Positions 8,261 to 18,042 of a stretch of DNA of 43,087 nt are shown here, one piece after another (position 1 is the first letter of the stretch; every line of letters starts with the position of its first letter). Source of the DNA: Alcaligenaceae bacterium (GTDB lineage: Bacteria; Pseudomonadota; Gammaproteobacteria; Burkholderiales; Burkholderiaceae_B); the NCBI GenBank assembly GCA_029268595.1, contig JAJUGB010000005.1, forward strand, positions 1-43,087, written 5' to 3'. Made by a program: the position numbers and the translations under genes. The notes under the pieces were generated by a model, which was not told the DNA's origin, did no database searches, and saw nothing but the letters and a program-made list of their open reading frames with translations.

Positions 8261-10852
8261 ATGCTGGATACTTATCGCCAACATGTCGCCGAGCGCGCAG
8301 CGTTAGGCATTCCCCCTCTTCCTCTGTCGGCTAAACAAACCGCCGATCTCATCGAGCTGCTAAAGAATCCGCCGGCTGGCGAAGAAGCCTTTCTCGTTGA
8401 CCTCATCACGCATCGCGTGCCCGCTGGCGTGGACGATGCCGCCAAGGTCAAGGCCTCGTATCTGGCCGCTGTCGCTTTCGGCAAAGAAACCTGTCCACTC
8501 ATCGATCAGCGTAAAGCCACCGAATTGCTGGGCACCATGCTGGGCGGCTACAACATCGGCCCCCTCATCGAACTTCTGGACGATGCGCAGCTGGGCGAAA
8601 TCGCCGCAGCTGGTCTGAAAAAAACACTGCTCATGTTTGACGCGTTTCACGACGTCAAAGAGAAAGCCGAAAAAGGCAACGCCAACGCAAAGGCCGTCAT
8701 GCAAAGCTGGGCCGATGCCGAGTGGTTCACTAGCCGGCCCGAAGTCCCCCAAAGCCTTACCGTCACCGTGTTCAAGGTACCGGGCGAAACCAACACCGAC
8801 GATCTTTCGCCGGCTCCCGACGCCACCACACGGCCCGATATTCCGCTGCATGCCTTGGCCATGCTCAAGAACAAGCGTGAAGGCGCAGCGTTCGAACCCG
8901 AAGAGGACGGCAAGCGCGGTCCGGTGCAGTTTATCGAGTCGCTGAAGGAAAAAGGCCATCTGGTTGCCTACGTGGGCGACGTGGTCGGCACGGGCTCGTC
9001 ACGCAAGTCGGCCACCAACTCGGTACTCTGGTTCACGGGTGAAGACATCCCCTTCGTGCCTAACAAGCGCTTCGGCGGCGTCTGCCTGGGCGGCAAGATC
9101 GCTCCCATCTTCTACAACACAATGGAAGACGCTGGCGCCCTGCCCATCGAACTGGATGTCACCCAAATGGAAATGGGCGACGTTATTGAACTGCGCCCCT
9201 ACGAAGGCAAGGCCTTGAAAAACGGCGAAGTCATCGCCGAGTTTCAAGTGAAATCCGACGTGCTGTTCGACGAAGTTCGCGCAGGCGGTCGCATTCCGCT
9301 AATCATTGGCCGTGGCCTCACTGCCAAGGCGCGTGAGGCGCTGGGCCTGCCCCCCTCCACGCTGTTCCGCCTTCCGGTCAGCCCCCAGGACACCGGCAAA
9401 GGCTACACCTTGGCTCAGAAAATGGTTGGCCGCGCTTGTGGTCTGCCGGAAGGCAAAGGCGTGCGTCCCGGCACCTACTGCGAACCTCGGATGACATCGG
9501 TGGGCAGCCAGGACACCACCGGCCCCATGACTCGCGACGAACTCAAAGACCTGGCGTGCCTGGGCTTCTCGGCAGACCTCGTCATGCAGTCGTTCTGCCA
9601 TACGGCGGCTTACCCCAAGCCTGTCGATGTGAAAACGCATCACACCCTGCCCGAGTTCATCAGCACGCGCGGAGGCATCTCGCTGCGTCCCGGTGATGGC
9701 GTCATCCACAGCTGGCTCAACCGCATGTTGCTGCCGGATACCGTGGGCACCGGCGGCGACTCGCACACGCGCTTCCCCATAGGAATTTCCTTCCCGGCCG
9801 GATCCGGCTTGGTGGCTTTTGCCGCAGCCACAGGTGTCATGCCGCTCGACATGCCCGAATCGGTATTGGTGCGCTTTAAAGGCAAGATGCAGCCTGGCGT
9901 CACCCTGCGCGATCTGGTCAATGCCATTCCGTTGTACGCCATCAAGCAGGGCCTGCTTACGGTCGAAAAGCAAGGCAAGAAGAACGTGTTCTCGGGCCGC
10001 ATCCTCGAAATCGAAGGCCTTCCGGACTTGAAGGTCGAGCAAGCTTTCGAACTTAGCGATGCCTCGGCCGAACGCTCGGCCGCGGGCTGCACCGTACGTC
10101 TCAATAAAGAGCCCATCATCGAATACATCAACAGCAACATCGTGATGTTGAAGTGGATGATCGCAAACGGCTACGAAGACGAACGGTCCATCCGCCGCCG
10201 TATTAAAGCCATGGAAGACTGGCTGGCCGATCCTAAGCTGCTCGAGCCCGACTCCGACGCCGAATATGCCGCCGTCATCGAAATCGACTTGGCCGACATT
10301 CACGAACCCATCGTTGCGTGCCCCAACGATCCGGACGATGTAAAAACGCTTTCTGACGTCGCCGGCGCGGTTATCGACGAAGTCTTCATTGGCAGCTGCA
10401 TGACCAACATCGGGCACTTCCGGGCAGCTTCCAAGCTGCTGGAAGGCAAGCGCGACATCCCCGTCAAACTGTGGGTGGCGCCGCCCACCAAGATGGATGC
10501 GCAACAGCTCACCGAAGAAGGCCACTACGGTGTGTTCGGCACGGCCGGTGCGCGCACCGAGATGCCGGGTTGCTCGTTGTGCATGGGTAACCAGGCACAG
10601 GTTCGTGAAGGTGCAACGGTAATGTCCACGAGTACACGCAACTTCCCCAACCGTTTGGGCAAGAACACCAATGTGTACCTCGGTTCGGCCGAACTGGCTG
10701 CCATCTGCTCGCGGTTGGGACGCATCCCTACCAAGGAAGAGTACTTGGCCGACATGGGAGTCATCAACGAAAGCGGCGATCAGATCTATCAATACCTCAA
10801 CTTCGACCAAATCGAAGAGTACAAAGAGATCGCTGATTCTGTCGGCGCGTAA
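8261..10852 (+). CDS. acnB: Aconitate hydratase B / 2-methylisocitrate dehydratase
   Basis: AcnB isomerises citrate to isocitrate through a [4Fe-4S] cluster. The 863-residue length and the N-terminus [17 protein letters not shown] match E. coli AcnB (865 residues), not AcnA. The N-terminal HEAT-like domain (about 1-160) is followed by the swivel domain and the catalytic domains. The three cluster cysteines are visible in [13 protein letters not shown] and CSLCMGNQA. The start is supported by AAGGG upstream. AcnB is a known post-transcriptional regulator in E. coli when its cluster is lost; nothing here bears on that. It is expressed from its own operator-bearing promoter. Confidence 0.97.
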   Translation: MLDTYRQHVAERAALGIPPLPLSAKQTADLIELLKNPPAGEEAFLVDLITHRVPAGVDDAAKVKASYLAAVAFGKETCPLIDQRKATELLGTMLGGYNIGPLIELLDDAQLGEIAAAGLKKTLLMFDAFHDVKEKAEKGNANAKAVMQSWADAEWFTSRPEVPQSLTVTVFKVPGETNTDDLSPAPDATTRPDIPLHALAMLKNKREGAAFEPEEDGKRGPVQFIESLKEKGHLVAYVGDVVGTGSSRKSATNSVLWFTGEDIPFVPNKRFGGVCLGGKIAPIFYNTMEDAGALPIELDVTQMEMGDVIELRPYEGKALKNGEVIAEFQVKSDVLFDEVRAGGRIPLIIGRGLTAKAREALGLPPSTLFRLPVSPQDTGKGYTLAQKMVGRACGLPEGKGVRPGTYCEPRMTSVGSQDTTGPMTRDELKDLACLGFSADLVMQSFCHTAAYPKPVDVKTHHTLPEFISTRGGISLRPGDGVIHSWLNRMLLPDTVGTGGDSHTRFPIGISFPAGSGLVAFAAATGVMPLDMPESVLVRFKGKMQPGVTLRDLVNAIPLYAIKQGLLTVEKQGKKNVFSGRILEIEGLPDLKVEQAFELSDASAERSAAGCTVRLNKEPIIEYINSNIVMLKWMIANGYEDERSIRRRIKAMEDWLADPKLLEPDSDAEYAAVIEIDLADIHEPIVACPNDPDDVKTLSDVAGAVIDEVFIGSCMTNIGHFRAASKLLEGKRDIPVKLWVAPPTKMDAQQLTEEGHYGVFGTAGARTEMPGCSLCMGNQAQVREGATVMSTSTRNFPNRLGKNTNVYLGSAELAAICSRLGRIPTKEEYLADMGVINESGDQIYQYLNFDQIEEYKEIADSVGA

Positions 10853-10881
10853 AACGTCGATTTGATCAGATCGGGCAAGAG

Positions 10882-10995
10882 ACGGCGCCACCTATTCTTT
10901 AATAGATCGCCGTTTCAAGCAGGGCGACCATCCGAACCGCAGCGGGAAGCAGCACCACACTGACTCCCAGAATCGGGCTCGAGGTCGCCCTTTTT
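10882..10995 (+). terminator. acnB terminator region with two stem structures
   Basis: The first structure pairs ACGGCG (10882-10887) with CGCCGT (10908-10913), with an inner CTATT/AATAG stem, and is followed by only TTT. The second pairs AGGGCGACC (10921-10929) with GGTCGCCCT (10983-10991) around a 53-nt loop and ends in a T-run. The second stem has the same long-loop design as the mdh terminator. The remainder of the 10853-11181 gap shows no gene that I can support. Confidence 0.55.
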
Positions 10996-11181
10996 ATATT
11001 TGCTTCAAAGTTCCGACTTCGCGCACTAATCCTCTCGTCCGGCCTGTTTGTGGCCCCACATCCCTCCCCTTTTCCGCGCATTATTTTTGCCTCAGCTACT
11101 CTGTAAGCTGTCGGGAATTCCCTCCCTGCAACTTATAGACACGACGAGTAAACTAGAGGGGTCGTCACCCCTAAGCATCAC

Positions 11182-12387
11182 ATGCCCAATACCTCACCCC
11201 CCCGTTCCAACCGCCTTCCACGCGATGTGCAAAGGCTAGTTTCCCTTGCCGAATCACTTGCCCAGTCTGGCAGCCGGCTAGAAGATGTTTACTGGGAGGG
11301 CCTTCTCGCCAATCAGCTCGATAAGCTGCTGATCGGCAAAAAGAATAAATCCATCGAGGCCGCCCTCGAACACCTCATTGCCGGTAACGTGGAAGCCTAC
11401 GAAATACTTGTAGAGCAAGCCGAGACCCAATCCGAGTCTACGCAATTGCAGGTCGCGGACAAGCCGTACGATGTGCTGCTGATTTGCGCACCAGTGGTTG
11501 CCTGGACTCGCTATCAGCTGCCGCAGTCTTTTGCATTGGGCGATCAGCTGCAAGCGGCCCAGCGGCTCTTGCAGCAACACATCCTTGCAGAAGGCGCTCA
11601 AGTGGCGCTTGTGCCAGAGCTGGTCTGCTTCGACCAGATGCCGCAGTCGTTTCAGGAAACACTCGAATGGACCCAACGGCTTGGTAAGCAAGCGCTCGGA
11701 CAGCGGGTCGACCCCCTTGTCATCAAGCCTATCAATAATATGGAAGGCATGTTGGCCGATGCTCGATTCCTGATCGCCGCCGTGGCTGTCCCGCGAGGCG
11801 GCTGCCTGTTCCGTTGGCAAAACGACGGCGCCGAAGCCCCTACGCGCGCCCAATGTTTCGAAGATTGGGTACGCGACGCCTCCAACCTCATATCTCCCAT
11901 GTTCACAGGATGCACTGTCGAATACCTGCATCCTGATGCCTACTACGTAAATAGTCGCGAAGCCGACCGGCGCATTCGGCCTCTTGCTCTCAAAGCGGCC
12001 GTCACCTGGCTGCAAACGGCGGCGGGCTTGCCGGGCGACTCGCTTCGGGCCACTATTGCCGGCGCAGGCGAGTCCATCATCGAAGAGTACCGTATCGGTT
12101 TCAGCACGCGCCAAAGCACTGAAGTCATCTACGGCTGCATCTGGCCCATACTCAGTAAAGACGAAGCGGTGTCCGACAGCATCGACAATGACGAAACTGC
12201 TGTGCCCGAAGAAATCCTCAGCCTGCTACGCGAGTTGGGCGTAAGCGACGTCCGACGCCTCCCGGGGTTGCATACGGCCGAATTCTGCGATGACTGCGGC
12301 GCACCGTATTTCCCGAACCCTTTGGGCGAAATGCTTCACCCCGAGCTTCCCGAGGAAATTGACATTAACCCGCTCAATTTCCATTAG
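11182..12387 (+). CDS. DUF2863 family protein of unknown function
   Basis: The 401-residue protein matches my recollection of the betaproteobacterial DUF2863 family, which has no established function. It has no signal peptide or membrane helix, so it is probably cytoplasmic. The C-terminus contains a CDDCG motif (HTAEFCDDCGAPYFPNP, about 371-387) that could bind a metal. The chosen ATG at 11182 lacks a free ribosome-binding site: the GAGGGG upstream is inside a perfect 6-bp hairpin (11157-11172). It lies 70 bp upstream of earP on the same strand and may be co-expressed with it, but no functional link is known to me. Confidence 0.75.
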   Translation: MPNTSPPRSNRLPRDVQRLVSLAESLAQSGSRLEDVYWEGLLANQLDKLLIGKKNKSIEAALEHLIAGNVEAYEILVEQAETQSESTQLQVADKPYDVLLICAPVVAWTRYQLPQSFALGDQLQAAQRLLQQHILAEGAQVALVPELVCFDQMPQSFQETLEWTQRLGKQALGQRVDPLVIKPINNMEGMLADARFLIAAVAVPRGGCLFRWQNDGAEAPTRAQCFEDWVRDASNLISPMFTGCTVEYLHPDAYYVNSREADRRIRPLALKAAVTWLQTAAGLPGDSLRATIAGAGESIIEEYRIGFSTRQSTEVIYGCIWPILSKDEAVSDSIDNDETAVPEEILSLLRELGVSDVRRLPGLHTAEFCDDCGAPYFPNPLGEMLHPELPEEIDINPLNFH

Positions 12388-12457
12388 AAGCTCTTTACTT
12401 CTTTCAACTTAAGCAAGCTGCGTCAGTCCAGCTCGCCTGTCGACTAAATTCGACCCT

Positions 12458-13570
12458 ATGTTCTTGCCGTCATTCGATATTTTCTGCCGGGTGATAGACA
12501 ACTTTGGGGACATCGGCGTCAGCTGGCGACTCGCTCGCCAGCTGGCGCGCGGCACAGCGCCGGGAGCCGTCCGCCTCTGGGTAGACGATCTGCACAGCTT
12601 TGCCAAAATTGAACCTCGGATTAAATGGCAGGCCCGTCAACGCGTGGGAGAGGTGGAGATCGTACGGTGGACTGACCCCGCCCCGAGCCTGGCTCCGCAT
12701 GACGTCGTCATAGAGGCATTTGGCTGCGAATTGCCCTCCTCGTTCAAGAACCGCATGGCTGATAAACAAAGCCTCTGGTTGAACCTGGAATACCTCAGCG
12801 CCGAAGACTGGGTGGAGTCGTGCCACGGTCTGCCTTCTTTGCAGGCGAACGGGTTGCAGAAGCAGTTCTTCTTTCCCGGTTTTACGGGTGGAACGGGCGG
12901 TTTACTGCGCGAAGCCGGGCTGATAGATGCGCGCGACGCATGGCTGTCTCGACCGGCCAACCGCAGCCAATTGTTGCGAGAGCTGGGCGTACCCTCCGGC
13001 GCCGTTGAACGGCTGCTTCAGGGTTGGAAGCAGATTTTTCTGTTTTGCTACATTAGCGCGCCAGTCGAGGGGCTGATGAAGGCTCTTGCCCAGGCGCCCA
13101 ACCCTTCGATACTGATGGTGCCCGAGGGAGTGAGCCCAGGACTTTCACTCCTTCAGACCGAGAGATCCCTTGTAGTTGAAATTCCCTTTGTGGAACAGGA
13201 CACATTCGATCGCTTGCTTTGGAGTAGCGATCTAAACTTCGTGCGGGGGGAGGACTCCCTGGTTCGCGCTATATGGGCAGGTAAGCCGTTTGTATGGCAA
13301 ATTTACGCGCAGGAGGACAATGCTCATATCGCCAAACTGGACGCCTACCTATCAAAAACGGGGGCAAATCGGTATCTGACCGACCTTACCCGTTTCTGGA
13401 ACACGTCCAACGCAGAGCGATTCAGTCTGTGTCTGTCCCAATCACTCCAGGTGGATGCCTGGGCCGACTGGAAGCAGAGCGCGGCCAGTCTCAGCGCACG
13501 ACTTGCGGCCGAGCCGTCCTTGGTCACGCGCCTGATGGAAAGCTGCGCAGAAATGCAGCGAAAGAGTTAA
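12458..13570 (+). CDS. earP: EF-P arginine rhamnosyltransferase EarP
   Basis: EarP transfers rhamnose from dTDP-L-rhamnose to an arginine of elongation factor P, activating it to rescue ribosomes stalled at polyproline. The 370-residue product (former DUF2331) begins with the family signature FDIFCRVIDNFGDIGVSWRL, which carries the catalytic aspartate region. It ends with the nucleotide-sugar site FVRGEDSLVRAIWAGKPFVW. It sits 86 bp upstream of efp on the same strand, the standard arrangement in bacteria that use arginine modification. The start ATG gives the typical short N-terminus; its ribosome-binding site is weak. Confidence 0.95.
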   Translation: MFLPSFDIFCRVIDNFGDIGVSWRLARQLARGTAPGAVRLWVDDLHSFAKIEPRIKWQARQRVGEVEIVRWTDPAPSLAPHDVVIEAFGCELPSSFKNRMADKQSLWLNLEYLSAEDWVESCHGLPSLQANGLQKQFFFPGFTGGTGGLLREAGLIDARDAWLSRPANRSQLLRELGVPSGAVERLLQGWKQIFLFCYISAPVEGLMKALAQAPNPSILMVPEGVSPGLSLLQTERSLVVEIPFVEQDTFDRLLWSSDLNFVRGEDSLVRAIWAGKPFVWQIYAQEDNAHIAKLDAYLSKTGANRYLTDLTRFWNTSNAERFSLCLSQSLQVDAWADWKQSAASLSARLAAEPSLVTRLMESCAEMQRKS

Positions 13571-13656
13571 AATCGATGGTTTTGTAGGTTTTGCTCCGGC
13601 TTTCTGATCTAAAGGCCCTTTTAGGAGCAATCGAATTTCCCCGGAGTCTTTCTAAA

Positions 13657-14211
13657 ATGAAAACCGCACAGGAACTGCGCGTAGGCAATGTCATCATGGT
13701 GGGCAACGACCCGCTCGTCGTCCAAAAGGCCGAATACAACAAATCGGGGCGTAACGCTGCTGTCGTAAAGCTTAAGTTTAAAAACCTGCTTACTGGATCG
13801 GGTAGCGAGTCCGTCTACAAGGCAGACGAAAAATTCGATATCGTCGTCCTCGAGACCAAAGAGTGCACCTACTCGTACTTCGCCGACCCCATGTACGTTT
13901 TCATGGACGAAGAATACAACCAGTACGAAGTCGAAGCTGAAAGCATGGGCGATGCACTGAACTACCTCGAAGAGGGCATGAGTGTCGAGGTCGTGTTCTA
14001 CGAAGGCCGCGCCATCTCCGTCGAGTTGCCCACGATCATCGTTCGGGAAATCGTTTACACCGAACCGGCCGTCAAAGGCGACACGTCGGGCAAAGTGCTC
14101 AAGCCTGCAACCATCAATACAGGCAAAGAAATCAGCGTGCCTTTGTTCTGCAATATTGGCGACAAAATCGAAATCGACACCCGCACCAACGAATACCGCA
14201 GCCGCGTCTAA
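13657..14211 (+). CDS. efp: Elongation factor P (arginine-32 type)
   Basis: EF-P stimulates peptide bond formation at consecutive prolines. The 184-residue protein has the KOW-like domain I, with the modification loop [12 protein letters not shown] carrying Arg32. Two OB-fold domains follow, ending in the family terminus [12 protein letters not shown]. Arg32, in place of lysine, is the target of EarP, encoded just upstream. I place the start at 13657 because CCGGAG precedes it and the protein begins [11 protein letters not shown] as in homologues; the reading frame is open 22 codons further upstream. A strong terminator follows. Confidence 0.97.
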   Translation: MKTAQELRVGNVIMVGNDPLVVQKAEYNKSGRNAAVVKLKFKNLLTGSGSESVYKADEKFDIVVLETKECTYSYFADPMYVFMDEEYNQYEVEAESMGDALNYLEEGMSVEVVFYEGRAISVELPTIIVREIVYTEPAVKGDTSGKVLKPATINTGKEISVPLFCNIGDKIEIDTRTNEYRSRV

Positions 14212-14232
14212 TTACGCGTTGCGATAAATAAA

Positions 14233-14265
14233 AGAGCCGCGTCATGCACTGACGCGGCTCTTTTT
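14233..14265 (+). terminator. Rho-independent terminator of efp
   Basis: AGAGCCGCGTC (14233-14243) pairs perfectly with GACGCGGCTCT (14251-14261) around a 7-nt loop and runs into TTTTT. This is a textbook terminator 20 bp after the efp stop. Confidence 0.93.
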
Positions 14266-14339
14266 ATCTCTGGGCGGTCAAGAGGTTGGAAGCTGTCGGG
14301 CGCCACCTATTAATTAAACAGGCGCCTTTGTTCAGCGTG

Positions 14340-14816
14340 TCATTGCAAACGGTCGTCGTCCAGAAAGTCCGGAATGGCAAACACCTCAATGCCGTCGCGG
14401 GCGAGCTCCATGCGCTCTTCTTCGGTGGCTGTGCCTCGGATGGGCCGCTCGTCGACTTCGCCCTCGTGTATGCGACGCGCCTCTTCAGCGAATCGGGGAC
14501 CCACATTTTCAGTCTTGCGAACCATTTCGCGAATATGCTGCATGACACGGGCCTGCAACTGGGCCAGTTGCGGCGATTCTGCCCCCTGGCCGGAAACGCC
14601 CGACACACCCCGGACAGGGGAGGCGGCATCGTCTGCTTTACCGTGCCCCATATTGATGCGGGGCGCCGATAGTTTCTTACTTATTTGTCGGCTGTCGCAC
14701 GCAGGGCAGCTAAGCAGCCCCTTGTCGCGCTGCGATTCGTAGCTATCGGACGACGCAAACCACCCTTCGAACACGTGCCCTGCGTCGCATTGAAGATCGA
14801 AAACTTTGAGAGACAT
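14340..14816 (-). CDS. DUF1178 family protein, putative zinc-binding
   Basis: The 158-residue product starts MSLKVFDLQCDAGHVFEGWF and has a CPAC pair at about residues 36-39, a rubrerythrin/zinc-ribbon-like arrangement typical of DUF1178. The C-terminal half has charged helices and ends in IPDFLDDDRLQ. The function of the family is unknown. I chose the ATG at 14814-14816 because it gives the family N-terminus; an upstream in-frame ATG adds 15 unlikely residues. It is convergent with efp and transcribed alongside, but separately from, the ABC operon. Confidence 0.85.
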   Translation of the reverse strand: MSLKVFDLQCDAGHVFEGWFASSDSYESQRDKGLLSCPACDSRQISKKLSAPRINMGHGKADDAASPVRGVSGVSGQGAESPQLAQLQARVMQHIREMVRKTENVGPRFAEEARRIHEGEVDERPIRGTATEEERMELARDGIEVFAIPDFLDDDRLQ

Positions 14817-14870
14817 GAAATCCAGATGAGGGCGCTTTACGCCAACACAAGCCCAATTCAATTATAAGTC

Positions 14871-16559
14871 TTAGAAGCGAGGCACCGCGGCCAGGAGTCG
14901 TCGAGTTTCCTCGTGCTGCGGTTGTTTAAGCACTTTGGCGGTATCGCCGATCTCGACGATGCGGCCTTTATGCATCACCGCGATCCTGTCGGACAGATAC
15001 TCCACCACGCCAAAGTTGTGGGTGATAAACAAATACGCCAAGCCGGTGTCAGCCTGCAAGGACTGCAGCAACTCGAGAATTTGCGCCTGCACCGATACAT
15101 CGAGAGCGGAGGTCGGCTCGTCGCAAACCAGCACCTGCGGTTCCACCGCCAGCGCCCGCGCTATGGCGATACGCTGGCGCTGCCCTCCGGAAAACTCATG
15201 CGGGTAGCGATTCAGGGCAGTTGAAGGTAATCCCACCCTGTCGAGTAACTGCTTCACATGGGCCCGACGGTCGGGTGCGCCCACCTCCGGTCTAAGCGCC
15301 GCAACGCCCTCTTCTAAAATTTCACCAATGGGACTGCGGGGATCTAAAGATGCGTAAGGGTCCTGAAAGACAATCTGTATAGCGCGCCGCCGGTCCATCA
15401 GTTCTTTACCGCGAACAGTCAGCAAGGGCTGACCCAGTAGCGAGGCATCGCCCCGTACACGGGCCTGCTTATCGAGCAAGCGCAATAACGCCTTGGCGAT
15501 AGTGGTCTTGCCGCAACCCGATTCGCCCAGCAAGGCCAAGGTCTCGCCTTTGCGCACCTCGAAAGATACCGATTCAACCACGGGGATGGGGGTGGTACGG
15601 CGCAGGAGCCCTGCACGTCGGATGTAGTTAACAGACAGATTGCTTACCGCAAGCACCACTTCGCCAGGCGGTGGTCGATTTACGTGGGGGGATGGCCGTG
15701 ACCCTTCCGGCCCGACGGTCAGCGCCTGTCCACGACGTTCAAAAGTGGGTATGGCCGCGAGCAACTCGCGTGCGTAGGGATGAGTCGGCGCTGCGAAGAA
15801 TTGGGCCGCCGCTACGGACTCTACTATTTGGCCATGACGCATCAGCGCTACATGGTCTGCCACGTTCTTGACGACGGCCAGGTCGTGGGTGATGAGCAGA
15901 ATAGCCAGACCCATTTCTTGCTGTATATCGGCCAAGAGGTCAAGAATCTGAGCTTGTACTGTGACGTCGAGGGCGGTAGTAGGCTCATCGGCGATCAGCA
16001 CGCGTGGCTCGGCCGCCAATGCAATCGCAATCATGATGCGCTGCTTCTGCCCGCCCGAGAACTGGAAGGGATAGTCGTTGAATCGACGCTCTGCATCCGG
16101 TATGCCTACCCGAGTCAGCCAGTGAATCGCCCGACGTCGCGCCTCCGCGCCGCGATATTCCGTGTGCTGCCGCAGGGTTTCGACAATTTGCCGGCCAATG
16201 GTCAGTACCGGGTTGAGGCTGGTCGAGGGCTCCTGAAAGATGATGCCGATCTGCCCGCCCCTGACCTTACGCATGCCAGCCTCGGGAAGCCGGGTTAAAT
16301 CTTCGCCTTCCAAAACCACCTGACCGGACACGACGCGGGCGGCCTCGGGTAGCAAGCGCAACATCGCAAGGGCAGTCATGCTTTTGCCACAACCGGATTC
16401 GCCCACCAAAGCAAAGGTTTGGCCATGCTCGATGCACAAAGCCAGCGACTGCACCGCTTGAGTGAGGCCGGATTCAGAGTCTATGTCGACAGACAACTGA
16501 CTGACGACCAGGGCCGCGTCCTTGCGGCTTGGCGAGTTATAGGACTGGACGTGCGTCAT
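14871..16559 (-). CDS. ABC importer dual ATPase (YejF-like, oligopeptide type)
   Basis: The 562-residue protein fuses two ATP-binding domains of the oligopeptide-importer class. Walker A motifs GESGCGKS lie at 53-60 and GESGCGKT at 344-351. Signature motifs FSGGQKQR (167-174) and FSGGQRQR, and Walker B segments VLIADEPT and VLVCDEPT, are all intact. Each half ends with the peptide-transporter extension around HPYARELLAAIP. The ATG overlaps the stop of the upstream permease by four bases (ATGA). It powers the importer encoded by the three genes upstream; the fused two-domain design is that of E. coli YejF. Confidence 0.93.
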   Translation of the reverse strand: MTHVQSYNSPSRKDAALVVSQLSVDIDSESGLTQAVQSLALCIEHGQTFALVGESGCGKSMTALAMLRLLPEAARVVSGQVVLEGEDLTRLPEAGMRKVRGGQIGIIFQEPSTSLNPVLTIGRQIVETLRQHTEYRGAEARRRAIHWLTRVGIPDAERRFNDYPFQFSGGQKQRIMIAIALAAEPRVLIADEPTTALDVTVQAQILDLLADIQQEMGLAILLITHDLAVVKNVADHVALMRHGQIVESVAAAQFFAAPTHPYARELLAAIPTFERRGQALTVGPEGSRPSPHVNRPPPGEVVLAVSNLSVNYIRRAGLLRRTTPIPVVESVSFEVRKGETLALLGESGCGKTTIAKALLRLLDKQARVRGDASLLGQPLLTVRGKELMDRRRAIQIVFQDPYASLDPRSPIGEILEEGVAALRPEVGAPDRRAHVKQLLDRVGLPSTALNRYPHEFSGGQRQRIAIARALAVEPQVLVCDEPTSALDVSVQAQILELLQSLQADTGLAYLFITHNFGVVEYLSDRIAVMHKGRIVEIGDTAKVLKQPQHEETRRLLAAVPRF

Positions 16560-18037
16560 TCGGGCCGCTCCGCATGCAAGGCAGCCGCAGCCGTTGTGTG
16601 GACCGCACGCCGGGGAGCACGATGGGGACGGAAACGACGCGTCCGAGGGTCAAAGGCGTTTTGCACCGCGTCCGCAAAAATATTGGCCGACAAAACGAGG
16701 GCCAACAGAAAGACAAACGCCGAGAGCAGATTCCACCACACCATCGGATCGCGCGACATCTCGAGCCGAGAAGAGTCGATCATCGTGCCGAAAGAAGGCG
16801 TCGTTGGATCAACCCCGATGCCTAAATAGGACAACACGGCCTCATACAACACAAGACCGGAAAACTCGAGCACCAAGGTAATAAGAATGATGTGCATGAC
16901 GTTGGGCAGGATATGCCGCCACATTATGCGCAAGTGGCTCACACCAAAGGCTCGAGCTGCCTGAACATACTCCAGCTCGCGCAACTTCAGCGTTTCAGCA
17001 CGCAACAGGCGGCATAAGCCGGCCCATCCCGTCAGGCCTAAAATCAGGCACAGCAAAAACAAGCGCAAATCTGCACGGGCGGCCACCGTTGGAAAGAGCT
17101 CTGGATGGGTATCGATGTATACCTGCATCATCAGAACGCATGCAGCGATCAACAAGACACCCGGTATGGATGTCAACGTCGTGTAGATGTATTGGATGAC
17201 GTCATCAACGCGGCCCTTGAAATAGCCCGCCGAGATGCCAAAGATAATGGCGGGCGGCAACATAGCCAGTGTGGTGAGCGTTCCGATCACTAGCGCGGTC
17301 CGTATACTTTTCAGGCTTTGACGCAGCACATCGTTGCCAGTGCGATCGGTGCCCAGAACATGGTAATCCATGGCTACTGAAGCAGCCACACACACCACCA
17401 AGCCAAGCAAGGCAGCGGTAATCCACATGGCACGCCAGGGCACGCCGCTGCGCCCATGCCACCAGGCCCTCAATGCCTCCCTCCAGCCGTTTGCTCTGCG
17501 CCGATGCATTAGGGTCAGCATCAGGGCCGCTGCGACAGAAAACACAATAGCAGCTGCAATACCCAATGCCGTTCGACGGCGGATATCCGGCCACCGGTCA
17601 TCTTCATTAGCAAGCTTGGCCCCGGCATGACGCAGCCGGGGGTAGTCGCGCACGGCTTCTCCGTCTACGAGCTGCGTCTCTTTGGTGAACTGCCGCACCG
17701 CAAGCGGGGCGGAATAGGTGGCCTCCGGGTTAGCCATTCGGGTGGGTGCCAGAATGTCGTCCAGGGCAGAACGCAGAACCGGTGCGTAGACGGGTTGCCC
17801 GCTTTCTTGTCCCGGCGCGGGAGGCAATTGCGGCCTGTAGTGGATGGAATCGAGCACTCCCACCAAGACAAAAAACACTAGCAACACGGCGGCGCACATC
17901 GCCGAGGGCGTGCGGGCGACGCTTCCCCAGGCGGCCTTCAGAGCGGGACTGCGCGTCACCCGAAAGGCGTACAGCATTAACAGGACGAGCAAGAAGAAAA
18001 TAAAGGCGTCGGTCCAGAGCACGGTGAATTGCGGCAT
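16556..18037 (-). CDS. ABC importer permease (YejE/OppC-like, enlarged)
   Basis: The 493-residue permease has an N-terminal helix, a second helix around residues 45-63, a large periplasmic insert (about 64-155) and then six more membrane helices with the permease coupling loop around AARAFGVSHLRIMWRHILPNV. It is much longer than E. coli YejE (about 340 residues); the extra length is the N-terminal part and the insert. It pairs with the preceding permease to form the membrane channel. It starts 5 bp after that gene's stop and overlaps the ATPase gene, so all four genes form one operon. Confidence 0.88.
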   Translation of the reverse strand: MPQFTVLWTDAFIFFLLVLLMLYAFRVTRSPALKAAWGSVARTPSAMCAAVLLVFFVLVGVLDSIHYRPQLPPAPGQESGQPVYAPVLRSALDDILAPTRMANPEATYSAPLAVRQFTKETQLVDGEAVRDYPRLRHAGAKLANEDDRWPDIRRRTALGIAAAIVFSVAAALMLTLMHRRRANGWREALRAWWHGRSGVPWRAMWITAALLGLVVCVAASVAMDYHVLGTDRTGNDVLRQSLKSIRTALVIGTLTTLAMLPPAIIFGISAGYFKGRVDDVIQYIYTTLTSIPGVLLIAACVLMMQVYIDTHPELFPTVAARADLRLFLLCLILGLTGWAGLCRLLRAETLKLRELEYVQAARAFGVSHLRIMWRHILPNVMHIILITLVLEFSGLVLYEAVLSYLGIGVDPTTPSFGTMIDSSRLEMSRDPMVWWNLLSAFVFLLALVLSANIFADAVQNAFDPRTRRFRPHRAPRRAVHTTAAAALHAERPE

Positions 18038-18042
18038 GGCGT

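Noticed and set aside
9299-10891. 530-codon open frame on the minus strand, antisense to acnB
   Set aside because: Shadow of acnB caused by GC-rich third positions; no domain, start signal or promoter.
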